Shown here in pieces: positions 25,579 to 33,838 of a stretch of DNA of 64,000 bases. This DNA comes from JAGDMJ01 sp963809695. Its GTDB lineage: Bacteria; Bacteroidota; Ignavibacteria; UBA10030; UBA6906. The stretch lies in the NCBI GenBank assembly GCA_963809695.1, contig CAWEKI010000007.1, positions 186,001 through 250,000 on the forward strand. Direction: 5' to 3'. A program made the translations under genes and the position numbers. The notes beneath the pieces are model-generated. The model saw only the letters and a list, made by a program, of their open reading frames with translations. It did no database searches and was not told where the DNA came from. The first letter of the stretch is position 1. Every line of letters starts with the position of its first letter.

Positions 25579-26457
25579 TTATTGGGAAAATGAGTGTTGT
25601 TGCAGAATCTTCTGGGCCCGCATCCCCAGCTCGGAAGCGCCGTCCAACTCCACCGCGCGCTTGAACCATTTGTTGGACTCTTCCAGGTTTCCCATGTGAA
25701 GGTTCACAATGCCAAGATTGAATGCCGCGGGCTGATGCGTCGGAGCCTCTTTCGCGGCTATTTGCATTTCCCGGACCGCGAGGGCAAAGTACCGCGGGGC
25801 GTTGGACGAATCCTGCAATGCGAGCTGATCATAACAGATGCCCAGATCCACGCGGGCGTTGGGATCCTTGGACTCAAGCGCGAGGTACTCGTTGTAGTTG
25901 TCGATCGCACGGGTGAGCATTCCGTTGTCGTGCAGGACATTCGCCAGATGAAGCCGCGCGGCCGCGTCACGCGGATTGGCATCCACCGCTTGCTGCAACG
26001 ACTCGATCTGCGCCATCGATGCAGCGGCCTGGGGCTGCGGAGAAGCGACCTTCCCCGGCGCCGGGCCCTGGTCACGCGACACCAACAAATAGACCACCAC
26101 GACGATCAATGCGAGCACGGCCACACCCGAGATCACCTGCCAGGGCTCAACCCGCGATCCCCTCTCCTTCCGGGGGGCTTTGCTCCTGCCACGCACGGGC
26201 ACCGCCTGTCCGGATTTCGACGCGCGCCCTCCCCGCGGAGCGGGTTCGGCTGCGGCAACCCCTGACAGCTTTGCGCCGCACGATTCACAGAAAGTCGCCG
26301 TTGCCGGATTCCGGTAACCGCACAGCGTGCAAACCCGGCGGACATCCTGGGAGCCGGCTGCAGGCAATTCCACGGAAGCGCCGCACCGGGGACAGGCCGC
26401 TCCGCCGGAAGGAATATCGGCACCGCATTCACCGCACACGATCCGTGCTAAAGCCAT
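25579..26457 (-). CDS. Zinc-ribbon and TPR membrane protein
   Basis: 292 residues. Two N-terminal zinc ribbons (CGECGADIPSG..CPRCG and CTLCGYRNPAT..CESCG, about 8-65), a basic linker, one membrane segment at about 110-126 (VISGVAVLALIVVVVYLLV), then a periplasmic or cytoplasmic tetratricopeptide region (about 155-290) with at least three repeats such as LHLANVLHDNGMLTRAIDNY and FNLGIVNLHMGNLEESNKWF. No enzyme motif is visible; probably a scaffold for protein interactions. It follows the HU gene by 7 bases. Confidence 0.8.
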   Translation of the reverse strand: MALARIVCGECGADIPSGGAACPRCGASVELPAAGSQDVRRVCTLCGYRNPATATFCESCGAKLSGVAAAEPAPRGGRASKSGQAVPVRGRSKAPRKERGSRVEPWQVISGVAVLALIVVVVYLLVSRDQGPAPGKVASPQPQAAASMAQIESLQQAVDANPRDAAARLHLANVLHDNGMLTRAIDNYNEYLALESKDPNARVDLGICYDQLALQDSSNAPRYFALAVREMQIAAKEAPTHQPAAFNLGIVNLHMGNLEESNKWFKRAVELDGASELGMRAQKILQQHSFSQ

Positions 26458-26464
26458 GTCGAAA

Positions 26465-26761
26465 CTACGCGCTCCCTTTCTGCATGTTCTCGTTCACCAG
26501 GGCTTTCACTTCCTTGGAAACCTTGAACAGCGGCACCCAGTGCTCGCTCACCATGACCTGCTCGCCAGTCCTCGGGTTTCGGGCAACCCTTCCCTTACGC
26601 TTCTTCACCTTGTAACTGCCGAAGCCCCGGATCTCGATGTTCTTCCCCTCTTTCATCGCGTTGATCACCGTGGAGATGAATCCGTCCACCACCGCTTCCG
26701 TTTCCACTTTGGTCAGCCCTGTCGCGGTGGCAATGGTGTCGACAATATCCGCCTTAGTCAA
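26465..26761 (-). CDS. HU-family DNA-binding protein
   Basis: 98 residues of the HU/IHF fold, with GFGSYKVKKRKGRVARNPRTGE containing the beta-arm and RNPRTG proline motif that intercalates in bent DNA. It binds as a dimer and shapes the nucleoid. The start codon is TTG at 26761, supported by a strong AGGAGGTG site 5 bases upstream and the conserved N-terminus TKADIVD. HU and IHF paralogues cannot be told apart here. It lies downstream of sppA in the same direction (38-base gap). Confidence 0.93.
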   Translation of the reverse strand: MTKADIVDTIATATGLTKVETEAVVDGFISTVINAMKEGKNIEIRGFGSYKVKKRKGRVARNPRTGEQVMVSEHWVPLFKVSKEVKALVNENMQKGSA

Positions 26762-26799
26762 CGTGCACCTCCTCTGTTGTTGTGGTATCGGAATCCGGC

Positions 26800-27708
26800 T
26801 TAGAAGGGACCGGCAAACCGGTAAGAGAGAATGGGCCTGTCTAGAATTTCCTGCGTCAGATCTTTCACCGTCTCTCCCATGTCGCCCAGGAGGGAAGGCA
26901 GCCAGGACTGTCGCTTTCGCTCCTTCACGATCGCAGGCTCGCCGCGGACCCCCCCAAGGGAGGCCGCAATCTTTACCGCATCTTCAAACGTGCCGAGCGT
27001 ATCGACAAGCCCCATGGTCACGGCCTGCTCGCCCGTGAAGACGCGGCCATCGGCCACCGCCACCACCGCATCATGGCTCATTTTCCTCTCCCGCTCCACC
27101 ACCGCGATGAACTGACGATGGACATCATCCATCAGGCTCTGGAAATAGCGCTCATCTTCATCGCTCATCTTGCGGGTGGGGGAGCCGGCATCCTTCAACC
27201 GGCCTGACTTGATGGTCTTGACGTCAACGCCCAATTTTGTCAGTGCATCGTGCAACTGAAGAAACTCCGAGATCACGCCGATGCTGGCGGTCAATGTGCC
27301 CCGGTTGGCCACCAGGCGCGAGCCGCCGCAGGCAACGTAGTATCCCCCGCTTGCAGCAAGGGATCCCATGGATACCACGACCGGCATTCCACCCTCGCGG
27401 GTCTTGCGGACTTCTTCGTACATTTCCTGGCTTGCCACGACCCCCCCGCCGGGGGAATCAATATGCAACAAGATCGCTTTGATGGAATGATTCTCCCGGT
27501 ACTTCTTCAACTGGCGATTGACATCCTCGGAAGAGGAAATCACCCCCTTCAAGTCTATGACGGCGATCTTGTCCCCCGAGCCGGTCGTGACCGTCTCGGT
27601 AGATTCACTACTTTCGCCCAAAATGGAAATGAAAAGGAGAATGAAACCCGCTGCAATGATCGCAAGGATGCCGAGAATAATGAGGAACCACTTCGTGGAT
27701 TTTGACAT
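26800..27708 (-). CDS. sppA: Signal peptide peptidase SppA, short form
   Basis: 302-residue membrane-bound serine protease that degrades cleaved signal peptides. N-terminal anchor at about 8-30 (FLIILGILAIIAAGFILLFI). The Ser/Lys dyad is recognisable: nucleophile in MGSLAASGGYYVA and general base Lys in SGRLKDAGSPTR. The PGGGVVASQEM loop is normal for the ClpP/crotonase-type fold. Length fits the 36K type, one catalytic domain only. It has its own near-consensus promoter (27754-27782), just past the 3' end of the group II intron. Confidence 0.94.
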   Translation of the reverse strand: MSKSTKWFLIILGILAIIAAGFILLFISILGESSESTETVTTGSGDKIAVIDLKGVISSSEDVNRQLKKYRENHSIKAILLHIDSPGGGVVASQEMYEEVRKTREGGMPVVVSMGSLAASGGYYVACGGSRLVANRGTLTASIGVISEFLQLHDALTKLGVDVKTIKSGRLKDAGSPTRKMSDEDERYFQSLMDDVHRQFIAVVERERKMSHDAVVAVADGRVFTGEQAVTMGLVDTLGTFEDAVKIAASLGGVRGEPAIVKERKRQSWLPSLLGDMGETVKDLTQEILDRPILSYRFAGPF

Positions 27709-27753
27709 GGCGGAGTACCTTCGAAGGGCCGTAAGTCGTTGATTTTACGCACC

Positions 27754-27782
27754 ATAATACGAAAGAAAGATGGCAATGTCAA
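27754..27782 (-). promoter_or_regulatory. Near-consensus promoter of sppA
   Basis: Minus-strand TTGACA (27782-27777), 17-base spacer, TATTAT (27759-27754). The intron 3' boundary is only about 6 bases upstream of the -35 element. Confidence 0.65.
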
Positions 27783-27787
27783 TCGGC

Positions 27788-29634
27788 ATAGGGGCGTCGG
27801 GTAATCCCCGACGACCCCTGCCACACCACCCGGCATGCGGGTCCGCACCGGGCGGTTCAGAAAGTGATTGTTTATCCAGCCAATCGAGGAAGCTGGAGTT
27901 GGTCGAAGTACGTGTTCGGGAGCGCTAGATGGATCGCCATGGCGGAGTTGTTCCACCAACTGCGGCCATGGGAGGCAACCTTGGCGGCGGAGTCGCGCGA
28001 CATGCCGCGGGAACGGAGTTCCCGGTAGATGGTCGTGCCCCGTTTCCACTGCTTCAGGTGTAAGGCTCTCAAGCGGTGGCGGATCCATTCGTCAAGTGCG
28101 GTGAAGATCTTTGGAGTATCTGCAAGCCGGTAGTACTCCTTCCAGCCTACGAGATAGCTTCGCAACTCCGCCACCACTTGTCCGATGCTCCTGCCCCGGT
28201 TACGTTTCGTGATCTCCCGTACCCGGTCTTTCATCGCTTTGATCGCCTTCTTGCTTACCCGGCGTTTCACCACTTTTCCCGAGGCTACCCAGAACGAGTA
28301 CCCCAGGATCTTGCGGCGTTGCGCCAGATCAACCGCGCTTTTCGATTCGTTGATGCGGAGTTTCAGCCCTGTGAAGAGCTTCCGGAGCAGGCGCATGACC
28401 CGCTCGCCCGCATGGCGTGATTGCATGTATACGTTGCAATCATCCGCATACCTGACGAACCGGTGTCCACGCTTCTCCAACTCCTTGTCGACTTCATCGA
28501 GCAACACGTTGGCCAATAGCGGTGACAGGGGTCCACCTTGCGGCGTTCCCTCATAACGTTCTATCACCACCCCACCGTGCTCCATGACGCCCGCCTCCAG
28601 ATAGCGGCGGATAATCATGAGCACCCGGCGGTCCCTTACACGCTTGGCGAGTTTGCCCATCAGCACATCGTGATTGACGCGGTCGAAGAACTTCTCTAAG
28701 TCCACGTCCACCACCCATCGGTATCCTTCCTGGACGTACTTCTGCGCGGTGCATACTGCCTGATGCGCCCTCTTGCCCGGTCGGAACCCGTAGCTGTGCC
28801 GCGAAAACCCACCATCCAGTTCCGACTGCAGGACTTGCAGCATCGCCTGCTGGATGAACCGGTCGAGCACGGTCGGAATGCCAAGCTCCCGCATCCCTCC
28901 CCCGCTCTTGGGAATAAGCTGTCGCTTCACCCTCTGGGGCTGGTAGGTCCCCGCGAGCAGTTGTTCGCGGATCGTCTCCCAGTGTCCCTTCAGGTGTGCG
29001 CTCAGTTCGTCCACGGTCATCCCGTCGATTCCCGGACTCCCTTTGTTACTCTTGACGCGCTTCAGTGCAGCCTGAAGATTTGCGCGGCGTACCGCCATTT
29101 CCATCAGGTCGCATCTTCCCGAGCCTTCGGTTGCGCGAGCCGCCATCGGCACTTCCTCACTCCGCTGAACTCTCGGGGCTTCACCCCTGCCTTCCAGTGG
29201 GAGTTCCAGTTGCCCGGACATCTGAGGCCATGTGTCTTTGAGGCGCATCGTTTCCTCTGCTCTTCTTTCTGTTTGGCCCTTCGCCGCGGGGCACCCCCCG
29301 CACCTACTACGGCCTCTGCTGACTTCTCGCACCGCTCATCGCGTCACCCTTTCAGGCATAAGGCGAGATCTCCCCAGATAAGATGTCTACCCTTCGCCGC
29401 GCGACCGCCGGATTTACAGCGCCTGATCGTTGACCATGGGAGCTTTGCGGTCAATTGCCCGCTCGCCCTGATCGGCACTGCCTCCTATCCGGTTTCTGTT
29501 CGTCGGCCCGCGGTTGCGCTCCACGCTTCCTTCCCACAGTCGGTCACCCTTCTGCAGTTGCGCTTTGCTTCAGTCGCCATGGTCGGCTTCTGGGAGGACT
29601 TGCACCTCCAAGGTATACGTCATGCTGGGCGTAC
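27788..29634 (-). mobile_element. Group II intron, class C-like, inserted after the lon terminator
   Basis: About 1.85 kb. The 5' end is placed at 29634 where GTACGCCCAGCATGAC resembles the GUGYG-type start. The intron-encoded reverse transcriptase lies at 27872-29248. Past it, a hairpin at 27822-27859 fits domain V (ACCGCCCGGTGCGG ... CCGGGTGG), and a second at 27790-27820 with a bulged A fits domain VI, ending CCCCTAT at 27788. Directly 5' of the intron are the terminator hairpin of lon and its T-tract (29635-29670). Class C introns characteristically insert just after terminator hairpins, and the encoded protein lacks a DNA endonuclease domain, which also fits. Exact ends are estimated to within a few bases. 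Confidence 0.85.
27872..29248 (-). CDS. ltrA: Group II intron reverse transcriptase/maturase
   Basis: 458 residues from the ATG at 29248 (a 28-residue upstream extension is possible but lies in structured intron RNA). Reverse transcriptase blocks are complete: IPKSGGGMRELGIPTVLDR, SYGFRPGKRAHQA, VDVDLEKFFDRVNH, GTPQGGPLSPLLAN and the catalytic FVRYADD. A GIIM maturase/X domain follows (about 370-440, with YLVGWKEYYRLAD). The C-terminus ends soon after GRSWWNNSAMAIHLALPN, with no HNH endonuclease. It should help splicing and reverse-transcribe the intron into new sites. No stop or frameshift interrupts it, so it could be active. Confidence 0.95.
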   Translation of the reverse strand: MRLKDTWPQMSGQLELPLEGRGEAPRVQRSEEVPMAARATEGSGRCDLMEMAVRRANLQAALKRVKSNKGSPGIDGMTVDELSAHLKGHWETIREQLLAGTYQPQRVKRQLIPKSGGGMRELGIPTVLDRFIQQAMLQVLQSELDGGFSRHSYGFRPGKRAHQAVCTAQKYVQEGYRWVVDVDLEKFFDRVNHDVLMGKLAKRVRDRRVLMIIRRYLEAGVMEHGGVVIERYEGTPQGGPLSPLLANVLLDEVDKELEKRGHRFVRYADDCNVYMQSRHAGERVMRLLRKLFTGLKLRINESKSAVDLAQRRKILGYSFWVASGKVVKRRVSKKAIKAMKDRVREITKRNRGRSIGQVVAELRSYLVGWKEYYRLADTPKIFTALDEWIRHRLRALHLKQWKRGTTIYRELRSRGMSRDSAAKVASHGRSWWNNSAMAIHLALPNTYFDQLQLPRLAG

Positions 29635-29670
29635 AACAAAAGCCCCGCCCCTTTACGCAGGGGGCGGGGC
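29635..29670 (-). terminator. Rho-independent terminator of lon, used as intron target
   Basis: Perfect 10-bp stem GCCCCGCCCC/GGGGCGGGGC (minus strand 29670-29661 with 29651-29642), 9-base loop, then TTTTGTT up to the intron 5' end. It lies about 20 bases after the lon stop. Confidence 0.92.
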
Positions 29671-29691
29671 GTCACGAACAGCGATCGATGG

Positions 29692-32109
29692 TCAGTTCAT
29701 GGCAAGCGGTTGAAGATCCAGCCGGGACATCGCCTGCTGCTTTGATTCTTCCTCGGAAAGAAGCGCCAGGTCGAGCACGTGACTCATCTCCTTGACGAAA
29801 TGAAACTGAATCGCGTAACTTCCGTCATGCGCGGCCTTCGGGATCTCTTCGAGATCCAACCTGTTCCGTTCGGGAAGAATGATCGTTTTGATGCCCGCCC
29901 TGTGCGCTGCAAGCACCTTTTCCTTCACACCCCCGATGGGCAGCACTGCCCCCCGCAACGTGATCTCACCGGTCATGGCGAGGTCACTGCGCACCAGCCT
30001 CCCGGTGAGCAGTGAAGTCAGGGCTGTCAGCATTGTGACGCCGGCCGATGGACCGTCCTTGGGAATCGCCCCTGCCGGCACGTGCACGTGTATGTCCGTC
30101 TTCGACCGGAAGTCAGGAGAAATCCCGAGCTTTCTCGCGTTTGCGGCAATATAGCTCAACGCCGCCTGTGCCGATTCTTTCATCACATCCCCCAGCTGAC
30201 CGGTCAGGATCAGCTTGCCTGTCCCCTCCATTTGCGTCGCCTCGATGAAGAGGATGTCTCCTCCGACCGGAGTCCAGGCAAGACCCACAGCCACCCCCGC
30301 CCGGTTGATGCGCTCGGAGACTTCGGGGAAGAATTTCTGCTGACCCAGGTAGCGCGTGAGCGTATCTTTCTTTACTCCAACACGCTCCCTCGTCCCCTCG
30401 GCGATCTCCCGCACCACCCCTCGTGCGATGGTAGCGATACGGCGCTCGAGATTGCGAACGCCTGCCTCCCTGGTGTACCCTTCGATGATGGCCCGCATCG
30501 CGTCGTCATCGATATCAAGCTGGTCGGTCTTCAGGCCATGTTCGGCCAACTGTTTGGGCAGGAGGAAGCGCCGGGCGATAGACAGTTTCTCTTCGACGAC
30601 GTAACTCGGAATCTCTATGATCTCCATCCGGTCCCTCAACGCCGGGGGCACCGTCTCGATCATGTTCGCGGTTGCGATGAACATCACCTTGGAAAGGTCA
30701 AAAGGGACCTCAAGATAGTGGTCGCTGAACGAAAAGTTCTGCTCCGGATCCAGCACTTCCAGAAGCGCCGACGAGGGATCTCCCCGGAAATCCTGCCCCA
30801 CCTTGTCGATCTCGTCGAGGACAAAGACCGGGTTGTTCGATCCCGCTTTCTTCAGGCCCTGAATGATCCGGCCGGGCAACGCTCCAATGTATGTTCTCCG
30901 ATGGCCGCGGATCTCCGCCTCATCATGCACGCCTCCAAGAGAAATGCGCACGAGTTTTCTGCCGAGCGCATTTGCGATCGAGCGGCCCAGGGATGTCTTG
31001 CCGACACCGGGCGGGCCCACGAACACCAGGATGGGGCCCCGCATATCTTGCTTGAGTTTCCTGACGGCCAGGTATTCCAGAATCCTCTTCTTCACTTCCT
31101 GCAGTCCATCGTGATCCCGGTCCAGCACTTCCCGCGCTTTCACGATGTCCAGCGTGTCCGCGGTGCTCACGCTCCACGGAAGGTCCAGGATCCAGTCGAG
31201 ATAATTCCTCGTCACCGTGTACTCCGGGGATGCCTGGTTCATCTGGGAAAGTTTTTTCGCCTCCTTGTTGACCACCTTCAGGACTTCCCCCTGCAGGTGG
31301 GCATCGTCGATCCGCTTCTTGAGCTCGTTCGACTCCATGTTGCCTTCGTCTTCGCCGAGCTCCTTTTTGATCGCCTTCATCTGTTCACGGAGGTAGTACT
31401 CCCGCTGCGACTTGTTGATCTCCTCCTGAACCTCGGACTGGATCTTGGTCCCGAGTTCTAGTTTCTGAACGAGCTTGGTAAGAATCAACATGACGAGCTC
31501 CAGCCTCTTGCGAACGTCGAGGCTCTCCAGAACCTGTTCCTTTTCCGCAACGCTCACCGGCAGCGTCGACGTGATGATGTCCGCAATGGCATCCGCTTCG
31601 TTGATGTTCAGGATGACCGAGAGTTGCTCGTCGCTCAGATTTGGCGAAAGCGCGACGGCCTTCTTGAAGAGGCTCTTCAGGGTGGTCGCCATTGCTTCTA
31701 TTTCCACTCCTTCACTCTGGGTATCCTCCCGCTCCCGGACGACAGCACGGAGATACGGATCTGCATGGAGGATGGAAATGAGCTGGACGCGCCGGATCCC
31801 CTGCACCAGCACGCTGCGCGTGCCATCCGCCAGAGTGAATGTTTTCAGGATCTTGGCCAGGGTCCCGAACCAGTGAATATCCGTTTCTTTCGGCGTCTCA
31901 ACGCCTTCGTCTATTTGGGCAACGATGACCAGAAGGCCTTCTCCCTGCGCAGCTTCCTCAATGACCTTGATGCTGCCTTCTCGCCCGACCGTCAACGGCA
32001 TGACCTGACGGGGGAAAAATACCGAGTTGCGGAGAGGCAGGACAGGCATTGCCTTGGGAACCGAAGTCGGCCCCACTTCCACTTCCTTCTCTTTTTTCTC
32101 TTGCGCCAT
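29692..32109 (-). CDS. lon: ATP-dependent protease Lon
   Basis: About 805 residues from the ATG at 32109, which is preceded by GAGGAAGA; a longer upstream frame lacks a ribosome site. N-terminal substrate-binding domain begins MPVLPLRNSVFFPRQVMPL. The AAA+ module has Walker A GPPGVGKTSLGRS, Walker B VFVLDEIDKV and sensor residues. The C-terminal Ser-Lys protease has the active serine in IPKDGPSAGVTM and the lysine in GGVKEKVLAAHRAG. Lon degrades misfolded and regulatory proteins in the cytoplasm. It follows three hsp20 genes in the same direction (about 98 bases from the nearest), suggesting shared heat-shock control. Confidence 0.97.
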   Translation of the reverse strand: MAQEKKEKEVEVGPTSVPKAMPVLPLRNSVFFPRQVMPLTVGREGSIKVIEEAAQGEGLLVIVAQIDEGVETPKETDIHWFGTLAKILKTFTLADGTRSVLVQGIRRVQLISILHADPYLRAVVREREDTQSEGVEIEAMATTLKSLFKKAVALSPNLSDEQLSVILNINEADAIADIITSTLPVSVAEKEQVLESLDVRKRLELVMLILTKLVQKLELGTKIQSEVQEEINKSQREYYLREQMKAIKKELGEDEGNMESNELKKRIDDAHLQGEVLKVVNKEAKKLSQMNQASPEYTVTRNYLDWILDLPWSVSTADTLDIVKAREVLDRDHDGLQEVKKRILEYLAVRKLKQDMRGPILVFVGPPGVGKTSLGRSIANALGRKLVRISLGGVHDEAEIRGHRRTYIGALPGRIIQGLKKAGSNNPVFVLDEIDKVGQDFRGDPSSALLEVLDPEQNFSFSDHYLEVPFDLSKVMFIATANMIETVPPALRDRMEIIEIPSYVVEEKLSIARRFLLPKQLAEHGLKTDQLDIDDDAMRAIIEGYTREAGVRNLERRIATIARGVVREIAEGTRERVGVKKDTLTRYLGQQKFFPEVSERINRAGVAVGLAWTPVGGDILFIEATQMEGTGKLILTGQLGDVMKESAQAALSYIAANARKLGISPDFRSKTDIHVHVPAGAIPKDGPSAGVTMLTALTSLLTGRLVRSDLAMTGEITLRGAVLPIGGVKEKVLAAHRAGIKTIILPERNRLDLEEIPKAAHDGSYAIQFHFVKEMSHVLDLALLSEEESKQQAMSRLDLQPLAMN

Positions 32110-32207
32110 TTTCTCTTCCTCACGAGTGATAAAAAAAGACAAAAAGACGGGACGCTGCAGACTCCCACCCTCCCTGCAGGTCCCGCCACATTCAAGGCGA
32201 ACGTCAA

Positions 32208-32663
32208 TCACTTCACCTTGACGTCAATGTGTTTCGGTTTTGCTTCTTCCGCTTTCGGCATGCTGATCGTCAGGATGCCGTCCTTGTATTCCGCCTCGAT
32301 CTTGTCGCTCTTGACGGACGTCGGCAGCGTGAACGACCGTTGAAACGAACCGTATTGGCGTTCGACACGGCGAAGGTTCTCCTCTTTCCCTTTCTTCTCG
32401 CCGCGGATGGTCAGGACATTGTCCTGCATCGTGATCTTCACGTCATCCTTGTTGACGCCGGGCAGCTCCACCTTCGCCACAAATGCGTCGTCCTCTTCGG
32501 TGATGTCAACCGCGGGCCTCCAGGCTTGGGCAAGGAGCGAAGACTCGTCGCGGTCACTGCGGAAGAAATCATTGAACAGTCTGTTGATCTCGCGCTGCAT
32601 GCTCAGAATGTCTGCGGGAACCGTTGCGAGTTCCCGCGCAGGGTTCCAACGTACGATCGCCAT
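32208..32663 (-). CDS. Hsp20/alpha-crystallin small heat shock protein (third of three)
   Basis: 151 residues. Alpha-crystallin domain at about 48-145, with WRPAVDITEEDDAFVAKVELPGVNK, the VLTIRGEKK strand and the GILTISMPK motif near the end. These ATP-independent chaperones form oligomers and hold unfolding proteins. Of the three copies this is the most canonical, with NRLFNDFF at the N-terminus typical of class A bacterial sHsps. Last hsp20 in the unit, directly before lon. Confidence 0.94.
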   Translation of the reverse strand: MAIVRWNPARELATVPADILSMQREINRLFNDFFRSDRDESSLLAQAWRPAVDITEEDDAFVAKVELPGVNKDDVKITMQDNVLTIRGEKKGKEENLRRVERQYGSFQRSFTLPTSVKSDKIEAEYKDGILTISMPKAEEAKPKHIDVKVK

Positions 32664-32690
32664 GGTTCATCCCTCCTTCAACAATATGTT

Positions 32691-33089
32691 TCACCTGATG
32701 GAAATCTCTCGGGGTCTCAACTCTTCATTTTTGAAGAGCTTGATACTGAGAACCCCGTCCTGAAATTGAGCATCGACATTTTTCAGATTGATGCCTTCGC
32801 CAAGAGAGAAGGCACGCGAGTACCCGGCTGTCCGGCCCTCTTCATGAAGAACAGTTCCGCTCCCGTCAAAGTGCGTTCCTGCTTCAGCCGTGACAGTGAG
32901 CATTCCCTTCTCCACACGAACCCGCATGCCCTCTTTCTGCGCCCCCGGCATGTCCAGCATCACCACATAAGCTTCTGGGGTTTCATACACGTCCGCGAGG
33001 GGAAGGCGATACTCTTCTTCTCGCCCTTCCATACGCGCCGCGGGCTCGGACCCGCCTTTCGTCACACTCATTTCTTTGTTGGTTGCCAT
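32691..33089 (-). CDS. Hsp20/alpha-crystallin small heat shock protein (second of three)
   Basis: 132 residues with an alpha-crystallin domain (about 27-130): LADVYETPEAYVVMLDMPGAQ, the MLTVTAEA strand and DGVLSIKLFK. It is clearly diverged from its two neighbours (shorter, acidic N-terminus, PGAQ in place of PGV), so the three are not recent duplicates. The C-terminal LRPREISIR provides an I-x-I/V-type tail used for oligomer contacts. Confidence 0.92.
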   Translation of the reverse strand: MATNKEMSVTKGGSEPAARMEGREEEYRLPLADVYETPEAYVVMLDMPGAQKEGMRVRVEKGMLTVTAEAGTHFDGSGTVLHEEGRTAGYSRAFSLGEGINLKNVDAQFQDGVLSIKLFKNEELRPREISIR

Positions 33090-33108
33090 GGTTTCCTCCT
33101 TCGGGATC

Positions 33109-33540
33109 TTACTTTATCGAGACTTCGCGGGGTCTTGCTTCTTCGGCCTTCGGTAAAACCACTCGAAGAATACCGTTTGACAACTCGGCAGAAATCTGGT
33201 CGAAGTTCACCTGCCGGGGCAATTCGATCACACGGGAGAAATTCCCCGTCCTGATCTCATTGCGCAGCCATTCAGCCTTCTCCGGCATCGCCACCATCTT
33301 CCGCTCGCCACTGATGGTGAGCAGGCCATTGTCAAGCGTCAGACGAATATCTTCCTTCTTGACCCCCGGAAGCTCGGCTACCAGCACGATCTCTTCGTTC
33401 GAGTCAGAGATGTTCATGAGAGGATACTGCCCGCCAGAATGCAGGAAATGCGCTGGATCCGTTCCTCCCGTGAACCCTTGGAAAATATTGCCAATTTGGC
33501 GCTCGAGACTGAGAATATCATCAAAGACTGTAAGTGCCAT
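33109..33540 (-). CDS. Hsp20/alpha-crystallin small heat shock protein (first of three)
   Basis: 143 residues, first gene behind the promoter at 33577-33604. Alpha-crystallin domain at about 38-140 with PLMNISDSNEEIVLVAELPG, LLTISGERK and GILRVVLPKAEEARPREVSI. N-terminal ERQIGNIFQGF is the usual amphipathic start. A strong GGAGGG ribosome site precedes the ATG. Confidence 0.93.
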   Translation of the reverse strand: MALTVFDDILSLERQIGNIFQGFTGGTDPAHFLHSGGQYPLMNISDSNEEIVLVAELPGVKKEDIRLTLDNGLLTISGERKMVAMPEKAEWLRNEIRTGNFSRVIELPRQVNFDQISAELSNGILRVVLPKAEEARPREVSIK

Positions 33541-33552
33541 CGTGATCCCTCC

Positions 33553-33588
33553 TTATTGATAATGGAATTGTTATTGGTAATATCATTG
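33553..33588. repeat. Tandem 18-bp imperfect direct repeat in the hsp20 promoter
   Basis: TTATTGATAATGGAATTG (33553-33570) and TTATTGGTAATATCATTG (33571-33588) match at 14 of 18 positions and lie head to tail. The -10 element falls inside the second copy and the start site inside or next to the first, so this may be an operator. Confidence 0.45.
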
Positions 33589-33604
33589 TCTTACTGGATG
33601 TCAA
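33577..33604 (-). promoter_or_regulatory. Putative promoter of the hsp20-lon unit
   Basis: Minus-strand TTGACA (33604-33599), 16-base spacer and TATTAC (33582-33577). No sigma-32-type or CIRCE element is visible. Confidence 0.45.
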
Positions 33605-33691
33605 GCGATATGCCAAAACCTGCCTACGACAGTAACCTATTGAGGTATAAGAATTTATGAATGGAGGTAGAAAGCCTTACTTGTTGACCAT

Positions 33692-33782
33692 GCCATAAAG
33701 ACACACACAGTCTGCCATTCTCTCGTGCACGGTGTGAAAATTCGTCGCACCGGTCTGCCATATAGACAAACAAAGTCCGGCA
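33692..33782. repeat. Imperfect 26-bp direct repeat pair
   Basis: GCCATAAAGACACACACAGT.. (33692-33717) and GCCATATAGACAAACAAAGT.. (33757-33782) agree at 21 of 26 positions, about 65 bases apart. The second copy overlaps the terminator of the cupredoxin-like gene. Function unknown; may be duplicated terminator flank. Confidence 0.4.
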
Positions 33783-33808
33783 CCCTGCAATGAAGGGTGC
33801 CGGACTTT
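33772..33808 (-). terminator. Terminator after the cupredoxin-like gene
   Basis: Perfect 15-bp inverted repeat: AAAGTCCGGCACCCT (33772-33786) and AGGGTGCCGGACTTT (33794-33808) around a 7-base loop. The leftward T-tract is interrupted (TTTGTTTG). Could act in both directions. Confidence 0.85.
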
Positions 33809-33838
33809 AGAGTCTGGGGGACAATATGGAACAACGAG

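Noticed and set aside
32208..33540. Recent triplication of hsp20
   Set aside because: The three proteins are too different from each other in length and sequence to be a recent tandem duplication.
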